64,000 nucleotides of DNA from Methanobrevibacter smithii ATCC 35061 (GCF_000016525.1 NC_009515.1:708501-772500), one strand, 5' to 3'. Shown: positions 53,406 to 63,405, numbered from the stretch's first letter. A program made the numbers and translations. Notes: generated by a model not told the origin, from the sequence alone.

Positions 53406-54197
53406 TTAAATTTCATCAAGAATTTCACTGTCAGCTCCAGCTATCTCAACCAGATATTCTGCTTCAACAATATGAAGTTTGGAAGGAATAACAATACAGT
53501 GAAGAGGTCCTCCAAAATCATAATCAATCAACTGACTAATTTTACCGGCTTTTACAACAACATCTTTAGAGCCTACCCTTGCAATACCAACAGCAAGAGT
53601 ATCTTCAGTAACTGCCCCATCATAATCTAAAGTATTTTTAATATTCATCAGATATTCCAAACCCTGATTAACAGTCATGTAACGGTCTTTATGAGCTTGA
53701 ATATCAAGTAAAACTAAAGTATGTAACTCCATAGCCAAGTTCTCTTCAATAGCTGTATATGGAGATTTTGGATAGAAATTATGATCAGGGAAAGGAATGG
53801 TTGTAACCTTACCGAACTTATAGCCTTGAAGTCCGGAAATAGCCGGTGCAGAAGATAAAATAGATGATCCGTGAATCACTTCGTAATCAATGCCTTTTTT
53901 AGAACATTGAACTAAAAAATCACTGTGGGTAGTAGCTATTAAAGGATCCCCTCCAGTAATTAAAGCTACATCCAAATCAATAGCTTCATCTAAAAATTTA
54001 CTTTCTTCTTCAACTTCATTTCTAACTAAAACTTCAATTTTTTTACCTATCTGAGATTCAATCTCATCAAAGCTAGAACCAAATAATCTGGAAGTGAAAA
54101 ATTCCGCATAAATTTTATCGACACTTTTTAAACATTTCAAACCTTTAAGACTGATATCGCCTGCATCAAATAATCCTAATCCAACTAAATAAAACAT
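53406..54197 (-). CDS. dphB: Diphthine synthase (diphthamide methyltransferase)
   Basis: Methylates the modified histidine of elongation factor 2 during diphthamide synthesis, using SAM. 263 aa from the ATG at 54197 (MFYLVGLGLFDAGDISLKG); an upstream ATG at 54218 adds seven odd residues. Tetrapyrrole-methylase fold with GGDPLIATTHSDF and TTIPFPDHNFYP. No Shine-Dalgarno is visible, and a TATA-like TTTTATACT lies about 25 bases before the ATG, so the mRNA may be leaderless. Confidence 0.95.
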   Translation of the reverse strand: MFYLVGLGLFDAGDISLKGLKCLKSVDKIYAEFFTSRLFGSSFDEIESQIGKKIEVLVRNEVEEESKFLDEAIDLDVALITGGDPLIATTHSDFLVQCSKKGIDYEVIHGSSILSSAPAISGLQGYKFGKVTTIPFPDHNFYPKSPYTAIEENLAMELHTLVLLDIQAHKDRYMTVNQGLEYLMNIKNTLDYDGAVTEDTLAVGIARVGSKDVVVKAGKISQLIDYDFGGPLHCIVIPSKLHIVEAEYLVEIAGADSEILDEI

Positions 54198-54289
54198 AGT
54201 ATAAGATTTTAAAAACATAGTATAAAAGTGTTTTTTTAGAAAATATTATAATAAAACTAAAACAAAGATTAGTATTAGAGGTATTTAGT

Positions 54290-55297
54290 ATGAAATCAGT
54301 TAAAGTTCCATTAAAAGAATTAAATAACACAAGAAAAAAGCTGATGGAAAAACAGTTAATGAATATGGATTACAAAATAAAAACAGAAGATGAATACGGT
54401 TTCATACCAATAAATACTGATGCTGATTTTAAGTGCAATTATGAAATTGTTGATGTCGAATTAGAAGCCATGAAAAGATATCCTAAAAACATAAGTGAAC
54501 TGCTTAAAGATGATTTAACTTCTAAAGAAATTGAAGATTTAAAAACATCATTTGATATAATCGGAGACATTGTAATTGTAGAAATTCCAGAGAATTTGGA
54601 AGAAAAAAAATCAAAAATCGGAAAAGCTACCCTTGAATTTACCAAAAGAAAATCAGTTTACATGAAAAAAAGCGCAATACACGGAACAATAAGAATTAGG
54701 GATTTGGAACTTATTGCAGGTAAAAACAATCCTGTAACCATCCATAAAGAACATGGAACACGCTTAAAGCTAAATGTTGAAGAAGTTTATTTCTCACCAA
54801 GACTAGCTACTGAACGAAAAAGAGTAAGTGACAGTGTAGAAGAAAATGAAAATATTCTGGATATGTTCTGTGGAATCGGCCCTTTTCCTGTAGTAATAGC
54901 TAAAAACAATAATGTAAACATTACTGCTGTTGACATTAATAAAAATGCAATAAAATACTTAAATGAAAATATCCGCTTAAACAAACTACATAATATTGAA
55001 GCTATCTGCGGCGACATTAATGAAGTTAGTAAAAATCTAAATAAAAAATATGACCGGATTATAATGAATCTGCCTGGGCTTGCTTATGAGTTTTTGGATT
55101 TGGCCATGACATTAACAGCGAATAACGGAATTATAAATTATTATGAGTTTTCTGATTCCTACGGACAGGGAATAGAACGCCTGCAAAAAGCTGCAAAAAA
55201 AGAAAATAAAAAAGTCGAGATTTTAAATACCCGCAAAGTTAAATCCAGCAGTCCCGGAATGTGGCATGTTGCAATTGACGCTAAAGTAATTTCTTAG
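54290..55297 (+). CDS. trm5: tRNA (guanine37-N1)-methyltransferase Trm5
   Basis: Methylates G37 next to the anticodon to prevent frameshifting. 335 aa, archaeal Trm5b type. The D1-D2 region (IHGTIRIRDLELIAG; GTRLKLNVEEVYFSPRLATE) precedes the Rossmann SAM site LDMFCGIGPFPVVIAK (about 189-204). The motif NLPGLAYEFLD contains the catalytic NLP. The ATG follows AGAGGT. The 3' end overlaps the convergent CPBP gene by 17 bases. Confidence 0.95.
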   Translation: MKSVKVPLKELNNTRKKLMEKQLMNMDYKIKTEDEYGFIPINTDADFKCNYEIVDVELEAMKRYPKNISELLKDDLTSKEIEDLKTSFDIIGDIVIVEIPENLEEKKSKIGKATLEFTKRKSVYMKKSAIHGTIRIRDLELIAGKNNPVTIHKEHGTRLKLNVEEVYFSPRLATERKRVSDSVEENENILDMFCGIGPFPVVIAKNNNVNITAVDINKNAIKYLNENIRLNKLHNIEAICGDINEVSKNLNKKYDRIIMNLPGLAYEFLDLAMTLTANNGIINYYEFSDSYGQGIERLQKAAKKENKKVEILNTRKVKSSSPGMWHVAIDAKVIS

Positions 55298-56096
55298 TTA
55301 TATCATCAATCAAAACATAAGTTTCAATAACCCAAAGACAAACAAATCCAAATATTGACAATATAAATGTTACCGGATTCATAGCTTGGAAATTTGGCAT
55401 CACATAAGGCATTGTATAGGCAGTTAAATTCAATATGAAATGAAGAACAATAGTGGAAGCTAAACTTTCTGTTTTGATATAAATAACACCAAATAATAAT
55501 CCCATAAATGATGCATAAACTATTTGAATAGCTGTATTAGTCCAGTCTCCGCCAAAACCTGTGATAATATGAGCACATCCAAATATGAATGCAGATAATA
55601 TCACTGCCTTAACAATACCTCCTTTAGAGTTACCCCATTTTTTAAGCATATTTGTAAGAATAACTCCACGGCAAAGAAATTCTTCCCACAAAGCTATTGC
55701 CGCACAGTAAATTAAAGCAGCTACCACACCAAATACATTAACTACAATACTGCAATCATAGGTTGCCTCTAAGATTCCGGATAGCTGAACTAAACAGAAC
55801 AATAAAACCGGAATTCCCAAAAGCAATCCTTTAGAAATCCCCCTAACATTCCATGGAATGTCCTCAAATAACCCTAGTTTTTTAGCTATAATTATTAAAA
55901 TAACAAAAGCAAAAAGATTATTAATTGAAGATAAAACATAATCCATTGCGGGCAAACTAAGTATTTCCGGAGGCAGTATAAATATTAAACCAATTGTTAC
56001 TGCCCCAAATCCAAAAATTACAACAAAAGCCAATGCTAAAAGTATGCTGAACAAAATAACATGCTTTTGTGAAAATTTTTCATTAATATCAATCAC
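55281..56096 (-). CDS. CPBP-family intramembrane metalloprotease
   Basis: 271 aa with about eight membrane helices. The Abi/CAAX-protease motifs are present: IALWEEFLCRGVI (EExxxR, about 136-148), FGCAHIITGF (FxxxH, about 171-180) and a later His in VLHFILN. The family processes prenylated proteins or acts in bacteriocin immunity; the target here is unknown. The GTG start directly abuts the mtnA stop codon (TAG-GTG), a tight translational coupling. Confidence 0.85.
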   Translation of the reverse strand: MIDINEKFSQKHVILFSILLALAFVVIFGFGAVTIGLIFILPPEILSLPAMDYVLSSINNLFAFVILIIIAKKLGLFEDIPWNVRGISKGLLLGIPVLLFCLVQLSGILEATYDCSIVVNVFGVVAALIYCAAIALWEEFLCRGVILTNMLKKWGNSKGGIVKAVILSAFIFGCAHIITGFGGDWTNTAIQIVYASFMGLLFGVIYIKTESLASTIVLHFILNLTAYTMPYVMPNFQAMNPVTFILSIFGFVCLWVIETYVLIDDITKKLL

Positions 56097-57026
56097 CTAA
56101 ATTGGATCAATAATTCCATTTTCAGTTATAATACCAGTAATAAGCTCCTTTGGCACAATATCAAATGCAGGATTAATAACTTCAGTTCCCTTAGGACAAA
56201 TCCTACATCCGCCATAATATCTTACCTCATCGCCGTCTCTTTCTTCAATTTCAGTGTCAAATACAGAAGCATCCATGTCAAAAGTAGATAATGGAGCAGC
56301 TACATAAAATGGAACATGGAAATGTTTAGCTGCTAAAGCAACCATTAAAGAGCCTATTTTATTTACAACACCACCTTTAGCTATCCTATCTGCACCAATT
56401 ACAACTTTATTAATTTTGTATTGAGACATCAAATAACCTGAAGCCACATCAGGAATTAATTTGACTGGAATGTTTTCCTGCTGCATTTCCCAAACACTTA
56501 ATCTGGCTCCTTGACCTCTTGGACGTGTTTCATCACATATTACATTAATATTTTTTCCCTGATGGAATGCAGAACGAATAACACCTAAAGCAGTACCATA
56601 ATCAACACAGGCCAGTGCTCCAGCATTACAATGTGTTAAAACAGTATCTCCATCCTCAATTATTTCGGCACCATATCTCCCAATAGCTAAATTAGTATCA
56701 ATATCTTCTTTATACATGGTTAAAGCTTCTTCCAATGGGTCATCACTATTTAAAACCCTGTCAACTGCCCAAAATAAATTGATAGCTGTTGGTCTTGCTG
56801 CTTTAATTTCATCTGCAGCATTATCTAAATCTTCACCATGCAAATCAGCCAATGCCATTCCAAAAGCTGCTGCAACTCCAATAGCTGGAGCTCCCCTAAC
56901 AATCATGTCCTTAATAGCTACAATAACTTCCTTATAATCATTACAATAAACATAAGTCAATTCATCTGGAAGTTTTGTTTGATCAATAAGCTTTAATTTA
57001 TTATCTTCCCATTCAAGTGTTTTCAT
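56097..57026 (-). CDS. mtnA: S-methyl-5-thioribose-1-phosphate isomerase
   Basis: Converts methylthioribose-1-phosphate to methylthioribulose-1-phosphate in methionine salvage. 309 aa, eIF2B-like fold. Motifs: MIVRGAPAIGVAAAFGM (about 42-58), the catalytic Cys in LTHCNAGALACVDYG, and the Asp in VIGADRIAKGGVVNKIG. In archaea a related isomerase handles ribose-1,5-bisphosphate; these motifs fit MtnA better. The Shine-Dalgarno is AGAAGGTA. Preceded by a hairpin-rich non-coding stretch. Confidence 0.9.
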   Translation of the reverse strand: MKTLEWEDNKLKLIDQTKLPDELTYVYCNDYKEVIVAIKDMIVRGAPAIGVAAAFGMALADLHGEDLDNAADEIKAARPTAINLFWAVDRVLNSDDPLEEALTMYKEDIDTNLAIGRYGAEIIEDGDTVLTHCNAGALACVDYGTALGVIRSAFHQGKNINVICDETRPRGQGARLSVWEMQQENIPVKLIPDVASGYLMSQYKINKVVIGADRIAKGGVVNKIGSLMVALAAKHFHVPFYVAAPLSTFDMDASVFDTEIEERDGDEVRYYGGCRICPKGTEVINPAFDIVPKELITGIITENGIIDPI

Positions 57027-57072
57027 AAATAATACCTTCTGTTAATTAGAAATAATAAATCTTTAAAAAAAG

Positions 57073-57161
57073 GAAAAGCATAATTCCCCGTTAGTTTCTA
57101 ATTTAAATCCATTAATTAAAAATATAATTAATAGTTTTTTAATTTTAAAATTATGCTTTTC
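57073..57161. repeat. 13-bp inverted repeat spanning 89 bases
   Basis: GAAAAGCATAATT at 57073-57085 and its exact complement at 57149-57161. On the minus strand the second arm is followed by CTTTTTTTAAAG, so the unit also looks like a long hairpin ending in a T-run. It could be a small RNA with a terminator, an mtnA leader element, or a remnant of a miniature mobile element. No clear target duplication was seen. Confidence 0.5.
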
Positions 57162-57334
57162 TTCCTAATGAAATATCCATTATATTGGAAATTGATTAGA
57201 GATGTAAAAATACATCTACTTATATTTTATATTTGAAATATTATATATATTTTAAGATTTTATTGAAGAAAAATAAAAAAATACCAAAAAATATTAGTGA
57301 ATTAATTTAATTAATCCTAAATTTTATAAAAATT

Positions 57335-57365
57335 AAAAAAAAGATACAAGATAAAATCTTGTATA
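57335..57365 (-). terminator. Intrinsic terminator after glnQ
   Basis: Perfect 9-bp stem (ATACAAGAT and ATCTTGTAT) with a 3-base loop, starting 6 bases past the glnQ stop codon. It is followed on the minus strand by C and eight T. This bacterial-style hairpin plus U-run is a strong terminator signal. Confidence 0.7.
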
Positions 57366-57369
57366 TCAA

Positions 57370-58053
57370 TTAATCATAGAATTTTCCTAAGAATTCTTTC
57401 ATTCTTGGATTATCAGAAGCAAATACTTCTTCAGGACTTCCATTTTCAACTATAAAACCGTCATCCATAAATATAACTGTATCTGCAACCTTTTTAGCAA
57501 AGCTCATCTCATGTGTAACAATAACCATAGTCATCTTTTCAGTTGCTAAATCCTTTATTACCCTTAAAATTTCACCAGTTAGCTCCGGATCAAGGGCAGA
57601 TGTTGGTTCATCAAAGAATAAAATATTAGGATTCATTGCTAAAGCTCTTGCAATAGAAACCCTTTGCTGTTGACCACCAGATAATTCACATGGATAAGAA
57701 TCTTCCTTATCAGTTAAATCTAACTTTTTAAGTAAATTTCTGGCATCCCTGTAAACATCATCTTTATTTCTTTTTTGAACTTTAATAGGTGCATTAGTAA
57801 TGTTTTTCATAACTGAATGATGAGGGAATAAATTGAAATCCTGGAAAACCAATCCAAATGTTCCGTCAAAATCAATGATTCCACTATCTTTGGTTTCTAA
57901 ACCAGTTATGCATCTGAGTAATGTAGATTTACCTGAACCAGACGGTCCAATTATACATAAAACTTCACCTTTATCCACTTTAAGAGAAATATCCTTCAAT
58001 ACTTCATTTTTACCGAAACTTTTTTTAAGATTTTTAATTTCTAATAAACTCAT
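57370..58053 (-). CDS. glnQ: Polar amino-acid ABC transporter, ATP-binding protein
   Basis: Energises amino-acid import. 227 aa. Walker [10 protein letters not shown] (about 34-42), Q-loop [14 protein letters not shown], signature LSGGQQQR, Walker [14 protein letters not shown] and switch His in IVTHEMSFA. The HisP/GlnQ subfamily is indicated by [18 protein letters not shown]. Last gene of a three-gene operon with the permease and binding protein. Confidence 0.92.
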   Translation of the reverse strand: MSLLEIKNLKKSFGKNEVLKDISLKVDKGEVLCIIGPSGSGKSTLLRCITGLETKDSGIIDFDGTFGLVFQDFNLFPHHSVMKNITNAPIKVQKRNKDDVYRDARNLLKKLDLTDKEDSYPCELSGGQQQRVSIARALAMNPNILFFDEPTSALDPELTGEILRVIKDLATEKMTMVIVTHEMSFAKKVADTVIFMDDGFIVENGSPEEVFASDNPRMKEFLGKFYD

Positions 58054-58064
58054 GATATTTCCCC

Positions 58065-58715
58065 CTAATCATAATAATCCAATTTTTCTTCAATGTATTC
58101 CATTACAAATGCAACAATTACATTGAATATGTAATAAAATACACCCGCTATAAGTAATGCCATAATTGAAGCTTCTGCAGCAGCAATTTGCTTAGCTACT
58201 GTGAACATTTCTGGAATAGCTATTACAAAGGACAAAGATGTATCTTTTACAAGAGTAATTACTTCGTTTGTTATTGAAGGAAGGACTATTTTAATGACCT
58301 GAGGCAAAATAATTATAAAAAATGTTTCTAATTTGTTATAACCTAATACCTGTGCAGCTTCATACTGTCCTTTAGGAATAGCTTCAATTCCCCCTCTGTA
58401 AATTTCAGCAAAGTACGCAGAATAATTAATTGAAAAAGCAATGATTACAGATATCATCCTATAATCAGGAGATAATGAAGCACCAAAAACATAATACGGT
58501 GCAAAGAACACTACAATTAATTGTAACATTAATGGTGTACCTCTCATAATTGAGATATACACTTTCATTAACCATCTTAACGGTTTGAACTTACTCATTC
58601 TTCCCCAAGCTACTACAAGACCTAGAGGAAGTGAAAATAATAAAGTGAGTAAAAAAATTTCTATGGAGGTAATCATACCTCCACATAATTCTGTTATTAC
58701 AGTACTTAATAACAT
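58065..58715 (-). CDS. Polar amino-acid ABC transporter, permease
   Basis: 216 aa, five membrane helices. The His/Glu/Gln-type permease motif includes [16 protein letters not shown] and the coupling EAA loop [21 protein letters not shown] single permease in this operon implies a homodimer. It lies 11 bases upstream of glnQ and 16 bases after the binding-protein gene. The specificity (glutamine, cystine or other) is not decidable from sequence. Confidence 0.9.
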   Translation of the reverse strand: MLLSTVITELCGGMITSIEIFLLTLLFSLPLGLVVAWGRMSKFKPLRWLMKVYISIMRGTPLMLQLIVVFFAPYYVFGASLSPDYRMISVIIAFSINYSAYFAEIYRGGIEAIPKGQYEAAQVLGYNKLETFFIIILPQVIKIVLPSITNEVITLVKDTSLSFVIAIPEMFTVAKQIAAAEASIMALLIAGVFYYIFNVIVAFVMEYIEEKLDYYD

Positions 58716-58731
58716 ATATTATTCGCCTAAT

Positions 58732-59553
58732 TTATTTCCTTATAAGAGAATCTTTAATATCATAATCACTGTATTTGTCAGCAATTTTATCAATAGTACC
58801 GTCTTTAAACATTTCATCTAAAGTGGATTGTACTTGGTCTCTTAATTCAGTGTTACCATTTTTAAATCCAATAGCATATTGTTCTGATGATATATTGTCA
58901 TTTAATATTACAAAATCGCCATCATTATCTTTTGAATTTATTTGGTAATGTGCAACACCAATATCAACTGCAATAGCATCACATGCTCCAGATTCTAAGT
59001 CCATAAATGCAGTATTATAATCAGCTACTTCAACTAAGTTTCCAAATGTATCTGCTAATGCTTTTTGATCACCTTGAAGTGCAGCTAATGCAGAGGAATC
59101 TTTTTGAGTTTCTACATTTTTACCTTTTAAGTCACTTAAAGAATCAATACCTGAACCGTTTTTAACAACAATAACCTGTTTGTTATCAAAGTAAGGATCA
59201 GACCAGGTGTATTGGTCTTCTCTGCCATTCATAGTAAATCCATTCCAGATACAATCAATACTTCCGGAATTTAATTCACTGTCTTTAGCATCCCAGTCAA
59301 TAGGTTGTTTAACTAAAGTCCAATTGTTTCTGTCACAAACTTCCTGTGCTACATCTAAATCAAAACCTACATACTCCCCATTGTCATCTTTGTAACCATA
59401 TGGAGGAAATTCTGCATCAAATCCAACAACTAATGTCTTATCATCGTTAACTACTTTACTTTCCCCATCAAATACGCCAGAATATGCCGCCACACCAACA
59501 ATTAAAGCTATTATGACGATTATACAAGCGATAATTCCAATTTTCTTATCCAT
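58732..59553 (-). CDS. Polar amino-acid ABC transporter, substrate-binding protein
   Basis: 273 aa. The N-terminal hydrophobic segment (IGIIACIIVIIALIVGVAAY) has no lipobox cysteine near its end, so it probably acts as a membrane anchor. The mature part is a family 3 solute-binding protein: LVVGFDAEFPPYGYKDDNGE, then VGFDLDVAQEVCDR and DCIWNGFTMNGRE. The conserved Arg in the binding site appears in NGREDQYTWSDPYFD. First gene of the operon. Confidence 0.9.
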   Translation of the reverse strand: MDKKIGIIACIIVIIALIVGVAAYSGVFDGESKVVNDDKTLVVGFDAEFPPYGYKDDNGEYVGFDLDVAQEVCDRNNWTLVKQPIDWDAKDSELNSGSIDCIWNGFTMNGREDQYTWSDPYFDNKQVIVVKNGSGIDSLSDLKGKNVETQKDSSALAALQGDQKALADTFGNLVEVADYNTAFMDLESGACDAIAVDIGVAHYQINSKDNDGDFVILNDNISSEQYAIGFKNGNTELRDQVQSTLDEMFKDGTIDKIADKYSDYDIKDSLIRK

Positions 59554-59731
59554 ATTTTAACACCAAAATATCTATTAAACATATCTTAAATTCTTAAATT
59601 AAGTAAAAAATCTAAGCTATACAATAAGTTTTATTTCTTTAAATATTTATTATTTTATACTATTAATTGCTGAAAAAATGAATGGATGCAATAATAAAAA
59701 AAATGAAAAAAATTAATTAAAAAAAGAAAAA

Positions 59732-60598
59732 TTAGTAATGACTTTGAGGAGTCATTCCTAAATGATGGTCTTCGCTTTTTTTACCTGGAATACCATAAGC
59801 ATCTGCCCTACATTGAGTACATGCTCTAAATACAGGAATAATTTCTTCAACTTCTTCACGAACCTTTTCCATCATGGAACATCCCGGACGTTCATAAATT
59901 TTCATTTTATTTAATGGAATAAGTGGTAAAACATTCATTAAAGAAGCTCCTCGTTTTTTAACTTCCTTAGCTATTTCAACAATATGTTCATCATTTAATC
60001 CTGGAATTAAAACAGAATTAACTTTAACAACCATACCATTTTTAGCCGCTTTTTCAACACCATCCAACTGATTTTTAATTAATATTTCAGCGGCTTCGTA
60101 TCCTTTGTAAACTTTCCCTTCATATTTAATAAATGAGTAAATATCCATTGCTATATCAGGATCAACTGCATTAATTGTCACAGTAACAGAATTTACTCCA
60201 AGTTCAGCCAATCTGTCTGCATATTTAGGAAGTAAAAGACCGTTAGTACTCATACATTTTATTAAATCAGGATGAGTTTTACCTAGCTTTTCAAAAAACT
60301 CAAAAGTTTCCTCATTCGCTAATGAGTCTCCAGGTCCAGCTACACCAACTACAGAAATTGGTCCTTCTGCAGTTACATCATCAACATGGCTGATAGCATC
60401 ATCTGGTTTCATTATACAGCTAGTAACCCCCGGTCTATTTTCCTCATCATTTATATTCCTAGTACAGAAATTACAGTAAATATTACATTTTGGTGCTACA
60501 GGCACATGAGCTCTACCTACCTTATCATGCATTTTTTCATTAAAACATGGATGTGCTTTAGTTATGTGTGCAAACCTGGAACCGTTATGTTCATTCAT
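59732..60598 (-). CDS. nifB: NifB-type radical SAM cofactor-cluster synthase
   Basis: In nitrogen fixers NifB builds the [8Fe-9S-C] cluster (NifB-co, L-cluster) that matures into FeMo-co. 288 aa, without the NifX domain of many bacterial NifB. Radical SAM motif: APKCNIYCNFCTRN (about 36-49). The accessory-cluster region has HPCFNEKMHDKVGRAHVPVA near the start and FRACTQCRADAYGIPG near the end. No nitrogenase structural gene is in this window. It lies 62 bases downstream of mmp17, with a possible own promoter in that gap (TATA-like ATTATATAC). Confidence 0.92.
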   Translation of the reverse strand: MNEHNGSRFAHITKAHPCFNEKMHDKVGRAHVPVAPKCNIYCNFCTRNINDEENRPGVTSCIMKPDDAISHVDDVTAEGPISVVGVAGPGDSLANEETFEFFEKLGKTHPDLIKCMSTNGLLLPKYADRLAELGVNSVTVTINAVDPDIAMDIYSFIKYEGKVYKGYEAAEILIKNQLDGVEKAAKNGMVVKVNSVLIPGLNDEHIVEIAKEVKKRGASLMNVLPLIPLNKMKIYERPGCSMMEKVREEVEEIIPVFRACTQCRADAYGIPGKKSEDHHLGMTPQSHY

Positions 60599-60660
60599 AT
60601 AACATCACTCCCCTACTTGTAATTATGTTTGTATATAATCGAACTATATTATAAAGTTAT

Positions 60661-61221
60661 CTACAAACCCCTATTCAACTCTGCAATATAGTCATTAGCT
60701 TTGTCAATCCAATCATCCTTAATTAATTCATCAGTAGCTATTACTGCCACAATATCTCCAACAGAAACATCTTTAATTATTTTAAATCCTTCAGGCAAAA
60801 TTCTAAAGATTGCATCATAAATTCTTCTTTGAAGATTTGAATGAGGATCATCAACAACCAAATCTTCCAATTCCATCTGATTTCCGTCAAGATCAATATT
60901 GTATCTGGTCGGCTGATAAAGTTCATCTCTAGAATATCTTCTCCACAATAACTTTAAAATATTTGGAAGATAATTCTCATTTTCAATAAATATTTTAGTA
61001 ACATTATTATTTTTATCATAAGTGAAGTTAGCCACATCACCAAATTTAATAACTCCAGAAGTCTTTTTCATTTTAATAGCTAAAATAAAAACTGCTTCAT
61101 CAGGGTTAGCAAAAGCTTTTAAATCTTCAACAGCAGGACCAAGAACCAAATCCTGAAAAATCTGTTTAATAATCATTTCATAGACTTCTGCGCCTTTTTC
61201 ATCATAGCATTCTACTAACAT
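60661..61221 (-). CDS. Methanogenesis marker protein 17
   Basis: 186 aa from the ATG at 61221 (MLVECYDEKGAEVYEMIIKQ). The call rests on gene order (mmp3-6-5-15-17) and on general resemblance: a soluble alpha/beta protein with WRRYSRDELYQPTRYNIDLD in the middle. Mmp17 occurs only in organisms with methyl-coenzyme M reductase. From memory, recent structural work places it in the ATP-dependent MCR activation complex. It is 15 bases after mmp15 and upstream of nifB. Confidence 0.88.
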   Translation of the reverse strand: MLVECYDEKGAEVYEMIIKQIFQDLVLGPAVEDLKAFANPDEAVFILAIKMKKTSGVIKFGDVANFTYDKNNNVTKIFIENENYLPNILKLLWRRYSRDELYQPTRYNIDLDGNQMELEDLVVDDPHSNLQRRIYDAIFRILPEGFKIIKDVSVGDIVAVIATDELIKDDWIDKANDYIAELNRGL

Positions 61222-61236
61222 CAAATCAACTCTTGA

Positions 61237-62478
61237 CTATTTATTATCTTGCCTGTGACCCATTCCAGATACTAAAAGAGCAGCACCTACTGCTCCAATG
61301 TGTTGAGAATACGGAGGTACAATAACATCAATACCACCTAACATTTCACTAACAGCTTCAACAAGTCCGGAAATTAATGATGTTCCCCCTACCTGTATAA
61401 GAGGTTCTCTTAAATCAATTTCCTGAAGTTGTTGTTCATAAACTTGTTCAGCTACAGAATGACAGGTTGCAGCCGCTGCATCAGCTTTAGAACCTCCAGC
61501 TGCAAGAGTAGTAACTAAATCCTGAATACCGAAAACAATACAATAACTGTTAAGTAATGCATTTCTATAATCCCCCTGTAAAGCAAGAGGACCTAATTCT
61601 TCAATAGAAACATCTAAACGGCGGGAAGCCAAATCTAAAAATCTTCCAGATGCACCAGCACAAATTCCCCCCATAGTAAAGTTGTCAGGAATACCGTCAT
61701 TAACAGTAATTACCTTATTGTCCATACCACCAATATCCAATACAGTGGCTTCTCCTTTTTGATGACCTGCCAAATATACTGCACCTTTTGCATTAACAGA
61801 TAATTCCTCTTGGATTAATTCAGCATTTAACTGTTTACCAATATTTATACGACCATAACCAGTAGTACCAATTCCATCAACATCATCAATTGTGTATTCA
61901 GTATCTGCAAAAGCTTCTTCAACACCTTTGTAAACAGAACCCATAATATCTTTTGTTTCTGTCCAGCCAGTACCAATAACCTTATTATTTTCCATAGCTA
62001 CAACTTTTGTAGTTGTTGAACCTGAATCAATACCTAAAGTAAGGCCTTCCTGTTTTTCACGGGCAAGAATACTTCTACGTGTTACAGTAGTAGCTAGTGC
62101 TTCCATACGAATAAACAATTCATCCGCTTTTGTTCTTTCTGTAAATGAATATGTAACTACCGGAATACGGGTATTATCCTGCAGGAATTTACGTACTGCA
62201 TTTCTTACAAGAGCTCCTTCTGCACATCTGAAACAGGAAGCAATAAATACTGCATCAGGTTTGCATCTTCCTTCAACAATTGCCATTGCTCTTGCAATCA
62301 TTAATTTTAAACTTGAACTTTGAGCAGAAAATCCAAATTTAGCATATGATTCATCAATATAATCCAAATCAATTTCCGGAAGAATAATTTCTGCACCAAA
62401 AGTATTAGCTGCTTTTTCAATTTCTTTTTGAATTCCACTATATTCAGTTCCGCATGAAACTAAAGCAATTTTAACCAT
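61237..62478 (-). CDS. Methanogenesis marker protein 15 (HgdC/BadF-type ATPase)
   Basis: 413 aa. The first 140 residues are a separate domain with [15 protein letters not shown]. The ASKHA ATPase starts at [14 protein letters not shown] (about 145-158) and has [10 protein letters not shown] and [14 protein letters not shown]. Cysteines 273 ([13 protein letters not shown]) and 313 ([11 protein letters not shown]) lie 40 residues apart, as do the bridging-cluster ligands of 2-hydroxyacyl-CoA dehydratase activators (HgdC). An ATP-driven electron-transfer role is therefore likely. It is three bases from mmp5. Confidence 0.9.
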   Translation of the reverse strand: MVKIALVSCGTEYSGIQKEIEKAANTFGAEIILPEIDLDYIDESYAKFGFSAQSSSLKLMIARAMAIVEGRCKPDAVFIASCFRCAEGALVRNAVRKFLQDNTRIPVVTYSFTERTKADELFIRMEALATTVTRRSILAREKQEGLTLGIDSGSTTTKVVAMENNKVIGTGWTETKDIMGSVYKGVEEAFADTEYTIDDVDGIGTTGYGRINIGKQLNAELIQEELSVNAKGAVYLAGHQKGEATVLDIGGMDNKVITVNDGIPDNFTMGGICAGASGRFLDLASRRLDVSIEELGPLALQGDYRNALLNSYCIVFGIQDLVTTLAAGGSKADAAAATCHSVAEQVYEQQLQEIDLREPLIQVGGTSLISGLVEAVSEMLGGIDVIVPPYSQHIGAVGAALLVSGMGHRQDNK

Positions 62479-62480
62479 TA

Positions 62481-62924
62481 TTATTCCTCCTTAAGAGAGT
62501 CTAAAAACTCATTAATTTGATTTACCATTAAAAATGTTCCATCCCTATTTTTTGGATATGTAATTTCAAGTATAGGAATATTCCTTTGCCTAAGCAGGAA
62601 TATTGACAATTCATTTGTTCTAGCACAACCTACACAACCAAAACCAAATGGAGCACCATCAACTAAAATAGCTGCTTCAGCTTCATCTATCAAAGGACCT
62701 ATAATGGACATTCTTCCACGAACACCTGAAGGAACTTCAATAGCCGCGTATTTAAGACCTTTAATCGGGTCTTCTTCAGTAATATTCATTGGAGGAGAAT
62801 CAATTTCCGGATCTTTAATTTTTTGCCTTATTTGTTTTTGAAGAACTAAAGGAGTGTGACCTTTCCTTTCAATTAAATCTGCTAAGATTAATGAATTTGG
62901 AGGATAAATAGCTACTTTCACCAT
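62481..62924 (-). CDS. Methanogenesis marker protein 5
   Basis: 147 aa from the ATG at 62924 ([20 protein letters not shown]), which follows AGGTG. The characteristic cysteine segment is [13 protein letters not shown] (about 99-111), with CxxC that could bind a cluster or metal. Small soluble protein restricted to methanogens and related MCR organisms. The function is not established. It lies between mmp6 (4-base gap) and mmp15. Confidence 0.88.
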   Translation of the reverse strand: MVKVAIYPPNSLILADLIERKGHTPLVLQKQIRQKIKDPEIDSPPMNITEEDPIKGLKYAAIEVPSGVRGRMSIIGPLIDEAEAAILVDGAPFGFGCVGCARTNELSIFLLRQRNIPILEITYPKNRDGTFLMVNQINEFLDSLKEE

Positions 62925-62928
62925 GTTT

Positions 62929-63405
62929 TCACCTATCATTATTATTTTCTAAACATTCATTCATAATTTTTTTAAATTCATCAACATCAATCGGTTTTTC
63001 AACCTCAACTTCTACATCACGAGGATTTTCCAAAGCATCTGCCACATCACCAAGTAATCTGTATTCATCTTCCATTTGGTGGAAACCTTCTCTTGGTCCA
63101 AATCTGTGGCCTCTGCATCTTCTAGGATCTCCAGGAGCAAAACCTCTTTCTTTTGTGAAAATGTGATTCGGATCCAATTTTCTTATTTCGCGAATCGCTT
63201 CAAAAACATCCTTTGTTTTTCCACTTACCATAGAACCGTAACAGGTATTTTTTATTGTAAGAGGCAAATCAAGCATATGCAACTCATTAACAATTTCACT
63301 TTCACTAACATGAGCTCCAGGAGCAATTATAATCATACGGGTAATTACATCAGGGTCCCAATCTTCCTTATCCAATTCCGGACTAATCGTTAGATTCCTT
63401 AACAT
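62929..63405 (-). CDS. Methanogenesis marker protein 6
   Basis: 158 aa. It contains [20 protein letters not shown] (about 21-40) and the conserved Arg/His-rich segment [20 protein letters not shown] (about 91-110). The end is acidic. The protein is confined to methanogens. Its exact role is unknown; the position in the marker cluster suggests a part in MCR maturation. The start overlaps the mmp3 stop by 23 bases. Confidence 0.88.
   Translation of the reverse strand: MLRNLTISPELDKEDWDPDVITRMIIIAPGAHVSESEIVNELHMLDLPLTIKNTCYGSMVSGKTKDVFEAIREIRKLDPNHIFTKERGFAPGDPRRCRGHRFGPREGFHQMEDEYRLLGDVADALENPRDVEVEVEKPIDVDEFKKIMNECLENNNDR

Larger units (their letters stand above)
57027..57369 (-). promoter_or_regulatory. 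Hairpin-rich spacer upstream of mtnA
   Basis: 343 bases without a gene. It holds a terminator after glnQ (57335-57365), a 7-bp hairpin (57200-57206/57211-57217) and a widely spaced 13-bp inverted repeat (57073-57085/57149-57161). TATA-like stretches on the minus strand at 57221-57255 could start an mtnA transcript or a small RNA. Function is unknown. Confidence 0.45.

Noticed and set aside
59732-60598. nifB as evidence for nitrogen fixation
   Set aside because: No nitrogenase structural genes or NrpR operator in the window, and the neighbours are MCR-related marker genes. Cluster supply for MCR activation is a better explanation.
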